Source: an uncultured Lachnospiraceae bacterium (GTDB lineage: Bacteria > Bacillota > Clostridia > Lachnospirales > Lachnospiraceae). Taken from it: a stretch of 64,000 nt of DNA. Shown one piece after another: positions 35,450 through 45,160 of the stretch. The translations under genes and the position numbers were made by a program. The stretch spans positions 1 through 64,000 of the forward strand of contig CAJUPJ010000001.1 in assembly GCA_910588655.1 (NCBI GenBank). The letters are read 5' to 3'. How positions within the stretch are numbered: position 1 is the first letter of the stretch; each line of letters starts with the position of its first letter. A model generated the notes under the pieces. It had not been told where the DNA came from. It searched no databases and saw only the letters and a program-made list of their open reading frames with translations.

Positions 35450-37390
35450 TTATAATGTATCTGACAGGGCTTCCCATTGTTCCATAAGTTCTTCAAGCCT
35501 GTTCCCGTTTGCTTCATGTTCCTTTGAAAGTTCCTGCAATAGCTGTATATTTGTGCCATTGGCAGGGTCTGATAGCTGTAAATCTATTTCCGAATTCCGT
35601 GTTTCAAGCTTTTCTATTTCAGTTTCAGTTTTTTTCAGTTCGTTTTCTATTTTGCGCAGCCTTGCCTGTTCTTCTTTCTGCTGCTGCCAGCTTGCCTTAT
35701 TGCCAGCAGCAAGGCTTGTTTCCGTATTATCACAGGAAGCAGCCTGTATGGTACTGGAAAGCTGTGCCCTTTCTGCATCTTCTTTTTTCTCAAGGTAATA
35801 ATCATAATTACCAGGATAATTTACCATCTGTTGCTGTGTCAGGTTTAGTATTCTTGATGCAGTAGTGTTTATAAAATACCTGTCATGTGATACATATAAA
35901 ATAGTACCTTCAAAATTATTAATGGCATGTTCAAGTATTTCCTTGGAGTCAATATCAAGGTGGTTTGTAGGCTCGTCCAGCAGCAGGAAATTAGCGTCTG
36001 AAAGCATAAGTTTTGCAAGTGACACACGTCCTCTTTCGCCGCCGCTTAAGTTTTTAACCTGTTTAAATACATCATCATTAGTAAAAAGGAAAGCAGCAAG
36101 TACATTACGTACCTGTGTATTGTTCATATCAGGGTATGTATCCTGTATTTCTTCAAATAATGTTTTTTCAGGATGGAGCACCTGGTGTTCCTGGTCATAA
36201 TATGCTATCTGTACATTAGTGCCAAACTTTACTTGTCCGCTAAAATCTGTACCTGCCTCGGACATTCCCATAAGTATTTTAAGTATAGTGGTTTTGCCAG
36301 TGCCGTTATCACCAATTATTGCGACATGCTCGCCTCTTTTAATTTCAAAGCTGATATCCGAAAAAAGCTGGTGGCTGCCATAGCTTTTAGAAAGCCCTTT
36401 TACTGAGAGCACATCATTGCCGCTTTGTATACGTGGTTTAAAAAGAAGGTTCATTTTGGTGTTTTCTTCCACAGGCTTGTCTATACGTTCAATTTTATCA
36501 AGCATCTTTTCGCGGCTTTCTGCCCTTTTAATTGATTTTTCGCGGTTAAATGACTTTAATTTTGCAATGACTTTTTCCTGGTGTTTTATTTCAGCCTGCT
36601 GGTTAAGGTACTGTTTCATAAGCGCTTCCATTGCTGCCTGTTTTTTCCTAGAATATTCTGTATAATTTCCCTGGAATACACTGCATTTTGTCTGTCTTAA
36701 TTCTATTATCTTCGTTGCAATTTTATCAAGAAAATACCTGTCATGTGCAACAACAAGCACAGCACCTTTATAATTTGCAAGATATCCTTCAAGCCATTGT
36801 ATTGAATTCATGTCAAGGTGGTTTGCCGGTTCGTCAAGTATAACCAGGTCTGGATTTTTAAGAAGCATCATGGCAAGGGCAACCCTTGTTTTTTCACCAC
36901 CAGAAAGTGACTGTACAGGCTGGTTAAAATCTGCTTCATTAAATCCAAGCCCTTTAAGTACACCTGTAATCTCACTTTCATATGAATAACCGCCAAGCTG
37001 TTCAAAACGGTGTCTTGCCTGGTCATATTGTTTAATAAGTGCCTCAAGCCCTTCGCCTTCTGTATTGTCCATCTGTACAGAAAGCTGGTCAAGACGCCTG
37101 CCAAGTTCTTCAACTTCGGGGCGTGCACCATGCATTTCATCTAAAATGCTTTTACCAGAATTATATTCCTGGTTCTGTGCAAAATATCCTATGGAAATAT
37201 CCTTAGATATAATAACTTCCCCGCTGTCAGCCTCCAGTTCATTCATTATAATTTTAAGAAGGGTTGACTTGCCAGAGCCATTTATTCCTACTATAGCGGC
37301 TTTTTCATTATCATTTATATGGAAAGATATATCATTTAAAATAATATCTGTTAAAAAAGATTTGGTAATATGGCTGCATTGTAAAATCAT
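35450..37390 (-). CDS. ABC-F ATPase
   Basis: A 646-residue cytosolic protein with two ATP-binding cassettes and no membrane segments. Cassette 1 has GINGSGKST, LSGGEKTR and LDEPANHLD; cassette 2 has GDNGTGKTT, LSGGERGR and LDEPTNHLD. A charged linker (about 240-320) and a C-terminal coiled coil (about 560-640) complete the ABC-F layout. These proteins act on ribosomes, and some give antibiotic resistance. The start is ATG at 37390, with GAGG 6 bases upstream; an in-frame ATG 12 bases earlier overlaps that site. Resistance cannot be predicted from sequence alone. Confidence 0.9.
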   Translation of the reverse strand: MILQCSHITKSFLTDIILNDISFHINDNEKAAIVGINGSGKSTLLKIIMNELEADSGEVIISKDISIGYFAQNQEYNSGKSILDEMHGARPEVEELGRRLDQLSVQMDNTEGEGLEALIKQYDQARHRFEQLGGYSYESEITGVLKGLGFNEADFNQPVQSLSGGEKTRVALAMMLLKNPDLVILDEPANHLDMNSIQWLEGYLANYKGAVLVVAHDRYFLDKIATKIIELRQTKCSVFQGNYTEYSRKKQAAMEALMKQYLNQQAEIKHQEKVIAKLKSFNREKSIKRAESREKMLDKIERIDKPVEENTKMNLLFKPRIQSGNDVLSVKGLSKSYGSHQLFSDISFEIKRGEHVAIIGDNGTGKTTILKILMGMSEAGTDFSGQVKFGTNVQIAYYDQEHQVLHPEKTLFEEIQDTYPDMNNTQVRNVLAAFLFTNDDVFKQVKNLSGGERGRVSLAKLMLSDANFLLLDEPTNHLDIDSKEILEHAINNFEGTILYVSHDRYFINTTASRILNLTQQQMVNYPGNYDYYLEKKEDAERAQLSSTIQAASCDNTETSLAAGNKASWQQQKEEQARLRKIENELKKTETEIEKLETRNSEIDLQLSDPANGTNIQLLQELSKEHEANGNRLEELMEQWEALSDTL

Positions 37391-37469
37391 GGAATTCCTC
37401 ATTTCTATATAAAAATTTTTAATAATTAATTATAAACTAATATATAAAAAAAGGCAAATTTTGCAGTTA

Positions 37470-37590
37470 TTTTGTATTGGCGGGGTTGGGACGGGGACGG
37501 ACGGTTTTACATGCCAGAGCCAGAATATTCCGTACAGGGATACGCTTCTGCTGGTTTGCAATGTCATTTAGTTCAGGAAAACTCCTGTTC
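37470..37590 (+). repeat. Dispersed repeat, copy A
   Basis: Shares TGCCAGAGCCAGAATATTCC and the flanking GGACGGTTTT with copies near 46.8 and 61.2 kb; similarity to the latter extends to CAATGT-ATTTAG. It is the left half only: no matching right arm is seen. A short open frame through it gives the peptide PEPEY, also found in the other copies, because the core is the same. Confidence 0.7.
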
Positions 37591-37750
37591 TATCAGGTTT
37601 AATTTTAACAGATATTTTGCCGATATAATATATATGGGGGTGTATGGAGAACTAAATATGCCTGCTAAGTTATTTTTAGTAATATTTTTGAATTGGCAGC
37701 ATATAATTTATTAGTAAAATAGTGTAGTACAATTTGATAAGGAGGATATA
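37591..37750 (+). other. Leader region of the SpoIID-like gene
   Basis: AT-rich DNA with a TATAAT near 37700 and AAGGAGG just before the next gene. No convincing -35 and no gene seen. Confidence 0.4.
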
Positions 37751-39433
37751 ATGGACAAGAAAAAGTTAAAACTGTTTGCTGTCCTGTCTGCTCTTTGTCT
37801 TTTTTGTGTGCTGTCAGAAGCATATCTCCGGGGTTATATCCAGCCGGGAGTGAAACAGGCAAGCAAGAATAAGACAGTAGTAGATAACAGCCAGAATAAA
37901 GGTACGGAGGATAATAACAACAAAGAAAGTAACAGTAATGGAAGTAACAGCAATACAGGAACTGGAAATAATACTGGCAGTAATAATAAAGAGGACGGAC
38001 AGAAAAGTACAAAAGAAACTGCTGGTACAAAGAAACCTGCAAGTACAAAAAAGCCCTCTTCTGCAAAGAAGATACAGGTTTTAGACCCTGTACGGGCAGC
38101 AAATTCGCAAAAAGTAAGGGTTTTAGTAATGACAAGCGGTTTTGAAAGTTATTACCATAACAGTGTAAGCTTTACTTGTGGCGGTGGTTTTACTGTTAGT
38201 GATGGCAAAACTGTAAAAAACTATAGTGCAGGAAAAAAGGCTGTATTTTATATGTATGGCAAAAAGGCTAAAGAAAACAGGAAAAAGAAATATATTATCA
38301 GCCCGTCTGGAAATGCCAGGATTAAAATGCTTTCTATAAAAAGGCAGGACAGGCAGCCGTTATACCGCGGGACTATTGAGGTAAAATGGACTAAACAGGG
38401 CTTTCTTGTAACTAATGAACTGCCAGTTGAACAATATCTTTATGCTGTTGTGCCTAGTGAGATGTCCACTGGAAATAATATGGAAGCGTTAAAAGCACAG
38501 GCGGTATGCGCAAGGAGTTATGCATATAACCAGATTAATGCAAAACGGTATAAAGAATATAATGCTGACCTTGATGACAGTGTGTCATGCCAGGTATACA
38601 ATAATATACCTGAAGATAAACGCTCAAGAATGGCGGTTGACTCTACTTATGGACAGGTAATAACTAGTAAAGGCAAGATTATTGTTGCATATTATTTTTC
38701 AACATCATGGGGATGTACTGCGGACGGGCAGGATGTCTGGAATACAACAGCAGAAGTGCCATACCTTCTCAGTTCTTTACAGGTACGCAGGAAAAATGCA
38801 GCAGAACAGGTGGAAGCAGATTTTTCGGATGAAGCTAAATTCAGGGATTTTATAAATTCAGGCAGTTATAAAACATATGACAGCAGTGATGACTGGTACA
38901 GGTGGAGCATAACATTTAATACTGCCAGTTTAAGCAGCAGGATTGATTCTGCACTGTACAACTGTTATCTTTCAGATAAATCACTTGTACTTGCCCAGAA
39001 CAGCAAAGGCGGATTTGAACAGAAGCCATTAAAAAGCATTGGCACAGTTAAAAAACTGCGTGTTGAAAAGCGTGAGGAAAGCGGGCTTGTAACAGAGCTT
39101 GTTATTGTTGGCACTGGAAATGTTGTGAAAGTATGCACACAATACAATATAAGAAAAGTCCTTGCACCAGTTTATGAAAAAATAAAGAGGAAAAGTGGTG
39201 AAAGCATTTCCTCATATTCAATGCTTCCAAGTGCAGCATTTTATATTGATACAGTTAAAAATAAAAAAGGTACATCATTTAAAATAACAGGAGGCGGTTT
39301 CGGGCATGGTGCAGGCCTTAGCCAGTCTGGTGCAGCAGCAATGGCAGAAGCTGGCGAAGACTATGATGTGATTATTAAACATTTCTTTAAAGGGACAAAG
39401 GTGCAGGATGTCCAGAAGGTTTTAAAGGACTGA
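37751..39433 (+). CDS. SpoIID/LytB-domain protein
   Basis: A 560-residue exported protein: a membrane or signal segment (about 9-27), a low-complexity Asn/Ser/Lys linker (about 38-105), then a SpoIID domain. Key features are the EQYLYAVVPSEMS and ALKAQAVCARSYA stretches, and GGGFGHGAGLSQSGA near the C-terminus. SpoIID is a lytic transglycosylase that removes peptidoglycan during engulfment; LytB is an amidase modifier. The low-complexity linker is longer than in B. subtilis SpoIID, so either role is possible. AAGGAGG supports the start. Confidence 0.86.
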   Translation: MDKKKLKLFAVLSALCLFCVLSEAYLRGYIQPGVKQASKNKTVVDNSQNKGTEDNNNKESNSNGSNSNTGTGNNTGSNNKEDGQKSTKETAGTKKPASTKKPSSAKKIQVLDPVRAANSQKVRVLVMTSGFESYYHNSVSFTCGGGFTVSDGKTVKNYSAGKKAVFYMYGKKAKENRKKKYIISPSGNARIKMLSIKRQDRQPLYRGTIEVKWTKQGFLVTNELPVEQYLYAVVPSEMSTGNNMEALKAQAVCARSYAYNQINAKRYKEYNADLDDSVSCQVYNNIPEDKRSRMAVDSTYGQVITSKGKIIVAYYFSTSWGCTADGQDVWNTTAEVPYLLSSLQVRRKNAAEQVEADFSDEAKFRDFINSGSYKTYDSSDDWYRWSITFNTASLSSRIDSALYNCYLSDKSLVLAQNSKGGFEQKPLKSIGTVKKLRVEKREESGLVTELVIVGTGNVVKVCTQYNIRKVLAPVYEKIKRKSGESISSYSMLPSAAFYIDTVKNKKGTSFKITGGGFGHGAGLSQSGAAAMAEAGEDYDVIIKHFFKGTKVQDVQKVLKD

Positions 39434-39445
39434 AAGCAGTTTAAT

Positions 39446-40297
39446 TTATTTTGTAAAAAAGCCGTCTTTTTCAAGCAGTTTATTGACAAGACCGCCAAAA
39501 AACAATATATACATGCAGGCATAAAGCCATACCATAAGAAGTGCTATTACGGTCATAGCACCATAAAAAGCCGAATAATTGCTGTAGTGGTCAACATACA
39601 GTGAATATAAGTCTGAATAAACAAGCCAGCCGCTTGTTGCAATAATTGCGCCCGGTATCTGGCTTTTAAAGCTGCATTTCCTGTCGGGTATGGCTTTATA
39701 CATAATTGTAAAAAAGCAGAACATTATAAAGAAACTAATAAGCGGCCTTAAATTTATTATTGGCAGGAATACATTTTCAAGCAGGGGGAAATATTTGCAT
39801 GTGTAAAAGTATATCCTGTTGCCAAATACCATAAAAGCAAGGGTTGCAATTATAAGCAGTGCAAATGCGACTGTATAGATTGCAGAATAAAAGCGGATAA
39901 GCAGGAAATTACGGCTTTCTTCTATTTCAAATACGGAATTAAGCCCGTTGGCAAGGGAGATGAAAGCTTTAGAACCAAGCCATATGGCAGTAATTATTGT
40001 TACAGGCAGAAGTGTTGCGGACTGGCTGTTATATATGCCAGAAATAACTGCTGAGAAGAAATTGTGGAAGGAGTCAGGAATAAAGACTTCCAATGTATTT
40101 AAAAACATAGTTTCTGTAAAAGGTGTAAATTTAAGGACTGCAAACATAAACATAAAAAATGGAAAGAAAGAGAGCATCAGGAAAAAGGCTGACTGCCCTG
40201 AAAAGGCAGGGATAGCCGCCCTGTTTGTTTCCTTTATTATAGTTTCTGTTATAGTGCGTGTTTTATTATACCAGCGTATTAAACGTTTATATTTCAT
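39446..40297 (-). CDS. YihY/BrkB-family membrane protein
   Basis: A 283-residue protein with six membrane segments and the family's conserved FLMLSFFPFFMF and WLGSKAFISLANGLN stretches. YihY proteins (once called RNase BN) are inner-membrane proteins of unsettled function. A GGGGGA site precedes the ATG. It converges on the SpoIID-like gene; only 12 bases separate the stop codons and no terminator is visible between them. Confidence 0.9.
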   Translation of the reverse strand: MKYKRLIRWYNKTRTITETIIKETNRAAIPAFSGQSAFFLMLSFFPFFMFMFAVLKFTPFTETMFLNTLEVFIPDSFHNFFSAVISGIYNSQSATLLPVTIITAIWLGSKAFISLANGLNSVFEIEESRNFLLIRFYSAIYTVAFALLIIATLAFMVFGNRIYFYTCKYFPLLENVFLPIINLRPLISFFIMFCFFTIMYKAIPDRKCSFKSQIPGAIIATSGWLVYSDLYSLYVDHYSNYSAFYGAMTVIALLMVWLYACMYILFFGGLVNKLLEKDGFFTK

Positions 40298-40354
40298 ATA
40301 AATCCCCCGTTTTTGCCAAAGTCTGCAAATTTGTGCCTGGACAGGATGGTGGTT

Positions 40355-41023
40355 TTATTCCATAATAAGGCTGTATTTGCCTGATTTGAGTATTTCCGCC
40401 AGTCCATTTACAGAATTAAAACCATAATCTGTAATTATGCCGCCTTTTGCCAGGTCTTCCTCTTCGTGGAAATCACTTCCAGAAGTCATAACCAGCCCGT
40501 TTTGTCCTGCCCATTTAAATGTTTTCTTATTATTACTATTATGGCGCATATTGCCATTATATACCTCTGCACCGTCAAGAAAATGCGGGTCAGCAGGTGT
40601 GCAGTAAGCCCTGTTTGGATGTGCCTGTACAAGCAGTATGCCATTTTCATGGCAAAGCTTGTATAATTCTTTTAAAGACAGTTTAAACATAAGCTGGTTC
40701 TGTAAGAAAAATTCTGTATCTGCACCATATAAAAGATAATCATTCGGGCTTTCAAGAAGGTTTATTTCAGCGCCAGGCAGGATTTTTAAATTGCAGTTGC
40801 TTTTCTGTGAGTATTCAAGGGCACGCTGGTAGCCATTCAGGAAAAATTCTGTAAATTCCAGCGGGTCTGTAATATTATTATGTTCCATAACCCATTTACT
40901 GTAATGGTCTGTAATAACAACAGCATCATAGCCTGCCGCTTCGTACATTTCTACAAGCTTCCTGGCACTTATATTTGCACAGGGGCTTGTTTCGCTTGTG
41001 TGTGCATGTAATTCTGTTTTCAA
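40355..41023 (-). CDS. PHP-domain metal hydrolase
   Basis: A 222-residue PHP-fold protein. Metal-binding motifs are visible: ELHAHT at the N-terminus, ITDHYS, PGAEINL, VQAHPNR, and GSDFHEEED near the C-terminus. PHP enzymes are phosphoesterases acting on small phosphates or nucleic acids. GAGG lies 6 bases before a TTG at 41023, which I prefer over an ATG at 41035 that overlaps the site and lacks its own. Its substrate is unknown. Confidence 0.85.
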   Translation of the reverse strand: MKTELHAHTSETSPCANISARKLVEMYEAAGYDAVVITDHYSKWVMEHNNITDPLEFTEFFLNGYQRALEYSQKSNCNLKILPGAEINLLESPNDYLLYGADTEFFLQNQLMFKLSLKELYKLCHENGILLVQAHPNRAYCTPADPHFLDGAEVYNGNMRHNSNNKKTFKWAGQNGLVMTSGSDFHEEEDLAKGGIITDYGFNSVNGLAEILKSGKYSLIME

Positions 41024-41183
41024 TTTTAACCTCATTTCTGCTAAAACAGTGACAGGAGTTTTAGCTTTGTTATAATATCATTATTTTACCAAATAACAGG
41101 TAAAATATCAAAAAAAAGTTATCTGCATATGATAAATATATGGTATTATTATGGTATAAAATATTTTTCAGGAGGAAAAGGAT

Positions 41184-41690
41184 ATGCATAGTTTTCAGAA
41201 AATTACAACTGATATAATGGAGATTAACCCATTTGAAAAGATAGGCAAAGACTGGATGCTTGTTACCGCAGGCAATGAGCAGAAAGCAAATACAATGACA
41301 GCATCATGGGGAGCTCTTGGGCAGATGTGGGGAAAGGATGCTGCATTTGTTGTTATAAGGCAGAGCCGCTTTACTAAGGAGTTTATAGACAAAGAGGGAA
41401 AATTCTCATTAAGCTTTCCAAAGAGTGATTATAAAAAACTTATGAAATTCCTTGGGTCAGTTTCAGGGCGGAATGAAGACAAGATAAAAGAGTCAGGTGC
41501 GGAAATAGGGTATTACAATGGTGTCCCATATGTAGACCAGGCAGACCTTTTATTAATATGCAAAGTAATGTCCGCTACATTAATTAAACCAGAGGATTTT
41601 AAGGATGGCGGAATTGATGAAGCGTGGTATAAGGATAAGGATTACCACACTCTTTATATAGCGGAAATTACGGATATTCTTGCAAGATAA
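41184..41690 (+). CDS. Flavin-reductase-like protein
   Basis: The 168-residue protein has the FMN-binding split-barrel fold typical of flavin reductases: an N-terminal NPFEKIGKDWMLVTAG, a central NTMTASWGALGQMWG and VVIRQSRFTKEFI. Family members bind FMN and reduce flavins or other small molecules. Standalone gene with AGGAGGAAAAGG before the ATG. No partner oxygenase is seen, so the true substrate is open. Confidence 0.85.
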   Translation: MHSFQKITTDIMEINPFEKIGKDWMLVTAGNEQKANTMTASWGALGQMWGKDAAFVVIRQSRFTKEFIDKEGKFSLSFPKSDYKKLMKFLGSVSGRNEDKIKESGAEIGYYNGVPYVDQADLLLICKVMSATLIKPEDFKDGGIDEAWYKDKDYHTLYIAEITDILAR

Positions 41691-41718
41691 ATGTCTTATT
41701 TTGCGTGTAAAAGGGTTC

Positions 41719-41747
41719 TTGTTTTCAACGTAGAAAAGTAATATAAG
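41719..41747 (+). promoter_or_regulatory. Candidate promoter of the first secreted protein
   Basis: TTGTTT (41719-41724), a 17-base spacer and TATAAG (41742-41747); leader about 90 bases. Confidence 0.45.
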
Positions 41748-41842
41748 ATGTGGTAGCATTTGGGTATGTTAAGGAAGCGTCTATGTTATATGGACAGTTC
41801 CTGGGCATACTTAAATTAATATTATAGAAGGAGGAGTAATTT

Positions 41843-42436
41843 ATGAAATCCAGCAAAACAGCAAAGAGGATTTTATCTCTTGTTTTAGCAGTTGCAGTAG
41901 TTGCAAGTTCTGTAATAGCTGCACCTTTACAGAAAAGGGCATCGGCAGCAGCATCTTATGGCGCTTATTTATGTCTTACTACAGAAATGTGGACTTTCAG
42001 GAATGCACATAACGATTCAAAGTTCAGCAACGAGCTCCAGAATACTACTAATGAACTTGCACCAGCAGCATCTAAGGCTAAATTTACAGATGTAAAGTCA
42101 ATGAAGAAGGCTAAAAAGGCTAAGAAATATACTGTATCTCTTACAGGGCTTAAGCCAGAAGTTATAGGCAACGAAACTGCTTTTAACACACTTTTTGTTG
42201 ATACTTCCATCCCTGGAACAATGAAAGACAAAATCAGCGTTACAAATGTACAGGTATTCTTTGATGGCAAGAAAGTTAAAACATTTAAAAAAGCAGTTTT
42301 AACACCAGACCCTGACAAAACAGATGATTTTACACAAATCCAGATAATTAATACCTGGAATTCAAGAGTTCCAACATTTAAGTATACTATGCCTAAGAAA
42401 AGCATAAAAGTTACTTATACTATTAAATTTAAATAA
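41843..42436 (+). CDS. Secreted protein of unknown function (paralogue 1)
   Basis: A 197-residue protein with a clear signal peptide (hydrophobic 11-28, cleavage near ASAAA). After a short aromatic stretch (YLCLTTEMWTFRNAHNDS) it forms an all-beta-like domain that ends KKSIKVTYTIKFK. The following gene has the same plan (W-containing N-terminus, VxVxDGKKV motif, K-rich beta-strand end), so the two are paralogues. No catalytic motif seen. GGAGGAG precedes the ATG. An extracellular binding role is an inference only. Confidence 0.72.
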   Translation: MKSSKTAKRILSLVLAVAVVASSVIAAPLQKRASAAASYGAYLCLTTEMWTFRNAHNDSKFSNELQNTTNELAPAASKAKFTDVKSMKKAKKAKKYTVSLTGLKPEVIGNETAFNTLFVDTSIPGTMKDKISVTNVQVFFDGKKVKTFKKAVLTPDPDKTDDFTQIQIINTWNSRVPTFKYTMPKKSIKVTYTIKFK

Positions 42437-42451
42437 TCTGTTGCATCTATA

Positions 42452-42480
42452 TTGACAAATATAGACAAAGGGTGTACTAT
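42452..42480 (+). promoter_or_regulatory. Strong promoter of the second secreted protein
   Basis: Perfect TTGACA (42452-42457), a 17-base spacer and TACTAT (42475-42480), lying right after the first paralogue. Confidence 0.75.
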
Positions 42481-42494
42481 TATAGTTGCTTAGG

Positions 42495-42511
42495 TTGTAC
42501 ATATTGTACAA
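42495..42511 (+). promoter_or_regulatory. Operator-like palindrome downstream of the promoter
   Basis: TTGTACATATTGTACAA is a perfect 7-bp dyad with a 3-base centre. It starts about 8 bases after the predicted transcription start, where a bound repressor would block elongation. Confidence 0.6.
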
Positions 42512-42535
42512 AACATATTTGTGGAGGGATTTAAA

Positions 42536-43096
42536 ATGAAAAAAGCATTAAAAAGAAGTTTATCATTGGTACTTGCACTTGCAATGGTAGTTACAGGTTT
42601 TGCAGTTACAGCTGACAAGGCGTCAGCTAAGGCAAAGAATTATAAGACATATATTATGTTTGCTGACAGTACATGGAAAGTACAGAACGGCATGAGTGAT
42701 GATGCCTGCAAGGGTGCTAAAACTATCAAGAACAAAAAAGGTTCACAGAAAGTTTCTTTAACTATTAACAGAAAAGACTTAGATGGTGCAAGCGAGAGCA
42801 TTACAAGCACTACTGTATTATGTGTTGATATTGTTGACCTTATGAAAGATTACAAAGAGTCAAAGGTTAAAATCAGCAATGTAGTAGTTAAAGTTGATGG
42901 AAAGAAAGTTGCTATAAGCGGCGCTAAGTTAAAACAGGGCTATATTGAGAAAGAGCACCAGTCAGAGGGTAACTACAAATACCGCCTTGAGCTTTTCAAT
43001 GAATATGGTGATACAAAGGCTGACCCTTGTGCAGCACCAGAGAAGTTTGCATTTAAGAAATCTCTTTCAATCTCTTTCAAGATTAAGCTTAAATAA
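42536..43096 (+). CDS. Secreted protein of unknown function (paralogue 2)
   Basis: A 186-residue secreted protein (signal about 1-32, cleavage near ASAKA). Mature part: aromatic TYIMFADSTWKVQN, then beta-rich sequence with VVVKVDGKKV and a C-terminal LSISFKIKLK end matching paralogue 1. GGAGGG 7 bases upstream fixes the ATG at 42536. It has its own strong promoter and palindrome, and a strong terminator follows, so it can be expressed separately and perhaps at a high level. Confidence 0.72.
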   Translation: MKKALKRSLSLVLALAMVVTGFAVTADKASAKAKNYKTYIMFADSTWKVQNGMSDDACKGAKTIKNKKGSQKVSLTINRKDLDGASESITSTTVLCVDIVDLMKDYKESKVKISNVVVKVDGKKVAISGAKLKQGYIEKEHQSEGNYKYRLELFNEYGDTKADPCAAPEKFAFKKSLSISFKIKLK

Positions 43097-43206
43097 TTTA
43101 CATAATAGTTAAAAAAGTATGCTGTTTAAAGCAATCGTTTTAGACGAGGTACTTTATTATAAGAGAAGGTGTTTCTGGTTACATGGGGATGTAATTGGAG
43201 ATAAGG

Positions 43207-43244
43207 CTGGCGGGCTGCCGTATATGGCAGCCCGCCAGTTTTTT
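43207..43244 (+). terminator. Strong intrinsic terminator
   Basis: CTGGCGGGCTGCC (43207-43219) pairs perfectly with GGCAGCCCGCCAG (43226-43238), followed by six T residues. Confidence 0.92.
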
Positions 43245-43279
43245 CTGGTTTAAGGATTAATACTGGTGAATTTAAGTGC

Positions 43280-43308
43280 TTGAAGTATTATCTCTAATGA
43301 AGTATAAT
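43280..43308 (+). promoter_or_regulatory. Promoter of the chemoreceptor gene
   Basis: TTGAAG (43280-43285), a 17-base spacer and perfect TATAAT (43303-43308). A GCCGGCA/TGCTGGC hairpin (43322-43340) lies between it and the ribosome site. Confidence 0.65.
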
Positions 43309-43363
43309 ATTAGAAGATAAAGCCGGCATTTTATGCTGGCAAATAAGAAGGGAGTGTTTTTCT

Positions 43364-45160
43364 TTGGGTAAAGAAAAGAAGTTTATTAGTTTGAAGTATC
43401 AGATTATGGGTGTTGTAAGTGCGGTTGTTATTAGTATCGCTGTAATTTTTGGCTTATTTTCTGCATTCCAGACACATAAGCTGTCTGATGCAGGTATTGC
43501 AAAATATGACCAGGCGATGAATGATGGATACAAAACCGAGATAAAATCACAGGTACAGTCAGCGATGTCTGTAATCCAGTCATATTATGACAGGTTCCAG
43601 GGTGGGGAGATTACAGAAGAAGAAGCAAAGAACATGGCAAAAGAGGCTGTAAGGCATATGCGTTACAGGGATGATGACAGCGGGTATATATGGATTGATG
43701 GTACAGATTATGTACTGGTAATGCATCCAGTGCTGTCAGAGCAGGAGGGTAATAACCGTAAAGACTTAGAAGACCAGAATGGTGTAATGGTTACACAGGA
43801 GGTTGTTAAAGCAGCAGAAAGTGGCGGAGGATACCACAGTTTTTATTTTACAAAAGCAGATGGAAAAACAGTTGCACCCAAAATGGCATATGCAGAGGAA
43901 TTTGAGCCATGGGGATGGGCAGTTGCTACAGGTAATTATGTAGATGACATGCAGGCAGAGATGGAAGCAAATAATAGGGTTCTTACAAATTCTTATAAGT
44001 CGATTATCAGAAACTTGTCAATAATGTCTGTTATTATGCTGGTTATTGCAGTTGGTGCTGCAATATTAGTTGGCAGCAGAATTTCTACTCCTATTGAGAG
44101 ACTTGAAAAATCACTTGAACAGATTGCAGATGGAAACTTGTCATTCCAGGTTGATACAAAATATATGGGACGCGGTGATGAAATCGGAAAGATTTCAAGG
44201 GCATTAAAATCAGTACATAGTTCGCTAAACAGCATGGTAGGCAGTATAAGTTCACTTGCAGTAAAGCTTGGTGAAGATAACAAGAGTTTTGGAAGTTATT
44301 TTGATACCCTTGCTGAAAATATTAAAAGCATTAACCAGGCAGTTGAAGATATTGCCCAGGGTGCTGCAAGCCAGGCGTCTGACACAGAAACAGTAAGCAG
44401 GCAGGTAAAAGAACTGGAATATGTTATTGATAAAGAAAATTCTTCAGTAGTACAGCTTGAACAGGCAGTTACATCAATGACAGATTATTCAGGCAGTGCT
44501 GTAGATAATATAGAGAAACTTTCAGATATTTCAGGCAAGACAAACCTTGCTATTGAATTTGTAAATGCACAGACACAGGAAACAAACAGTTCAGTAGAAA
44601 ATATACAAAGGGCAATAGAGGTTATTACAAATATTGCAGAACAGACCAGCCTTTTGTCACTTAATGCCAGCATTGAAGCAGCAAGGGCAGGCGAACAGGG
44701 CAAAGGTTTTGCAGTTGTTGCAGAGGAAATAAGGAAGCTGGCTGATGAGAGTAATAAGAGTGCTTCTGAAATAAATGAGGCAGTAGTTAAGCTTATTGCA
44801 AATTCCGGGCTTTCTGTTGAGAAAATGGAAGATGTTTCACAGAATGTACAGGAACAGACAATATGCCTTAAAGATACAAGGGAAGCATTTGAAAACCTTT
44901 ATAAAGAGATTAAATCCGTAGAGGAAGTTTCAGGAAGCATAAGCATGCAGACAGAGAAGCTTTCAGAACTTAAAACAGCAGTTTCTGACAGTATTAACAG
45001 CCTTGCAAGTGTTGTTGAAGAAAATGCCGCAAGTGCAGAGGAAACCAGTGCAAGCACTAACCTGCTTAATGAAGGTATTTATGGAAGCAAGAAAAACCTG
45101 GAAGAACTGGCAGAACTTAATACAAGCCTTAACGAAGAGATAGGCAGGTTTAATATCTGA
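43364..45160 (+). CDS. Methyl-accepting chemotaxis protein with Cache sensor
   Basis: A 598-residue chemoreceptor. Membrane helix 1 (about 14-35), an extracellular sCache_2-type sensor (about 40-195, with YIWIDGTDYVLVMHP and WGWAVATGNYVDD), helix 2 (about 211-231), a HAMP linker, and a signalling domain whose hairpin tip (EQTSLLSLNASIEAARAGEQ) is well conserved. Start is TTG at 43364, with GGAG 9 bases upstream. Cache sensors usually bind small organic acids or amino acids; ligand unknown. A lone cheY lies 0.9 kb downstream. Confidence 0.92.
   Translation: MGKEKKFISLKYQIMGVVSAVVISIAVIFGLFSAFQTHKLSDAGIAKYDQAMNDGYKTEIKSQVQSAMSVIQSYYDRFQGGEITEEEAKNMAKEAVRHMRYRDDDSGYIWIDGTDYVLVMHPVLSEQEGNNRKDLEDQNGVMVTQEVVKAAESGGGYHSFYFTKADGKTVAPKMAYAEEFEPWGWAVATGNYVDDMQAEMEANNRVLTNSYKSIIRNLSIMSVIMLVIAVGAAILVGSRISTPIERLEKSLEQIADGNLSFQVDTKYMGRGDEIGKISRALKSVHSSLNSMVGSISSLAVKLGEDNKSFGSYFDTLAENIKSINQAVEDIAQGAASQASDTETVSRQVKELEYVIDKENSSVVQLEQAVTSMTDYSGSAVDNIEKLSDISGKTNLAIEFVNAQTQETNSSVENIQRAIEVITNIAEQTSLLSLNASIEAARAGEQGKGFAVVAEEIRKLADESNKSASEINEAVVKLIANSGLSVEKMEDVSQNVQEQTICLKDTREAFENLYKEIKSVEEVSGSISMQTEKLSELKTAVSDSINSLASVVEENAASAEETSASTNLLNEGIYGSKKNLEELAELNTSLNEEIGRFNI

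Noticed and set aside
37472..37714. Short open frame with peptide PEPEY, also in a frame at 61178-61387
   Set aside because: The shared peptide comes from the dispersed repeat. Differences between copies are not concentrated at third codon positions, so coding selection is unlikely.
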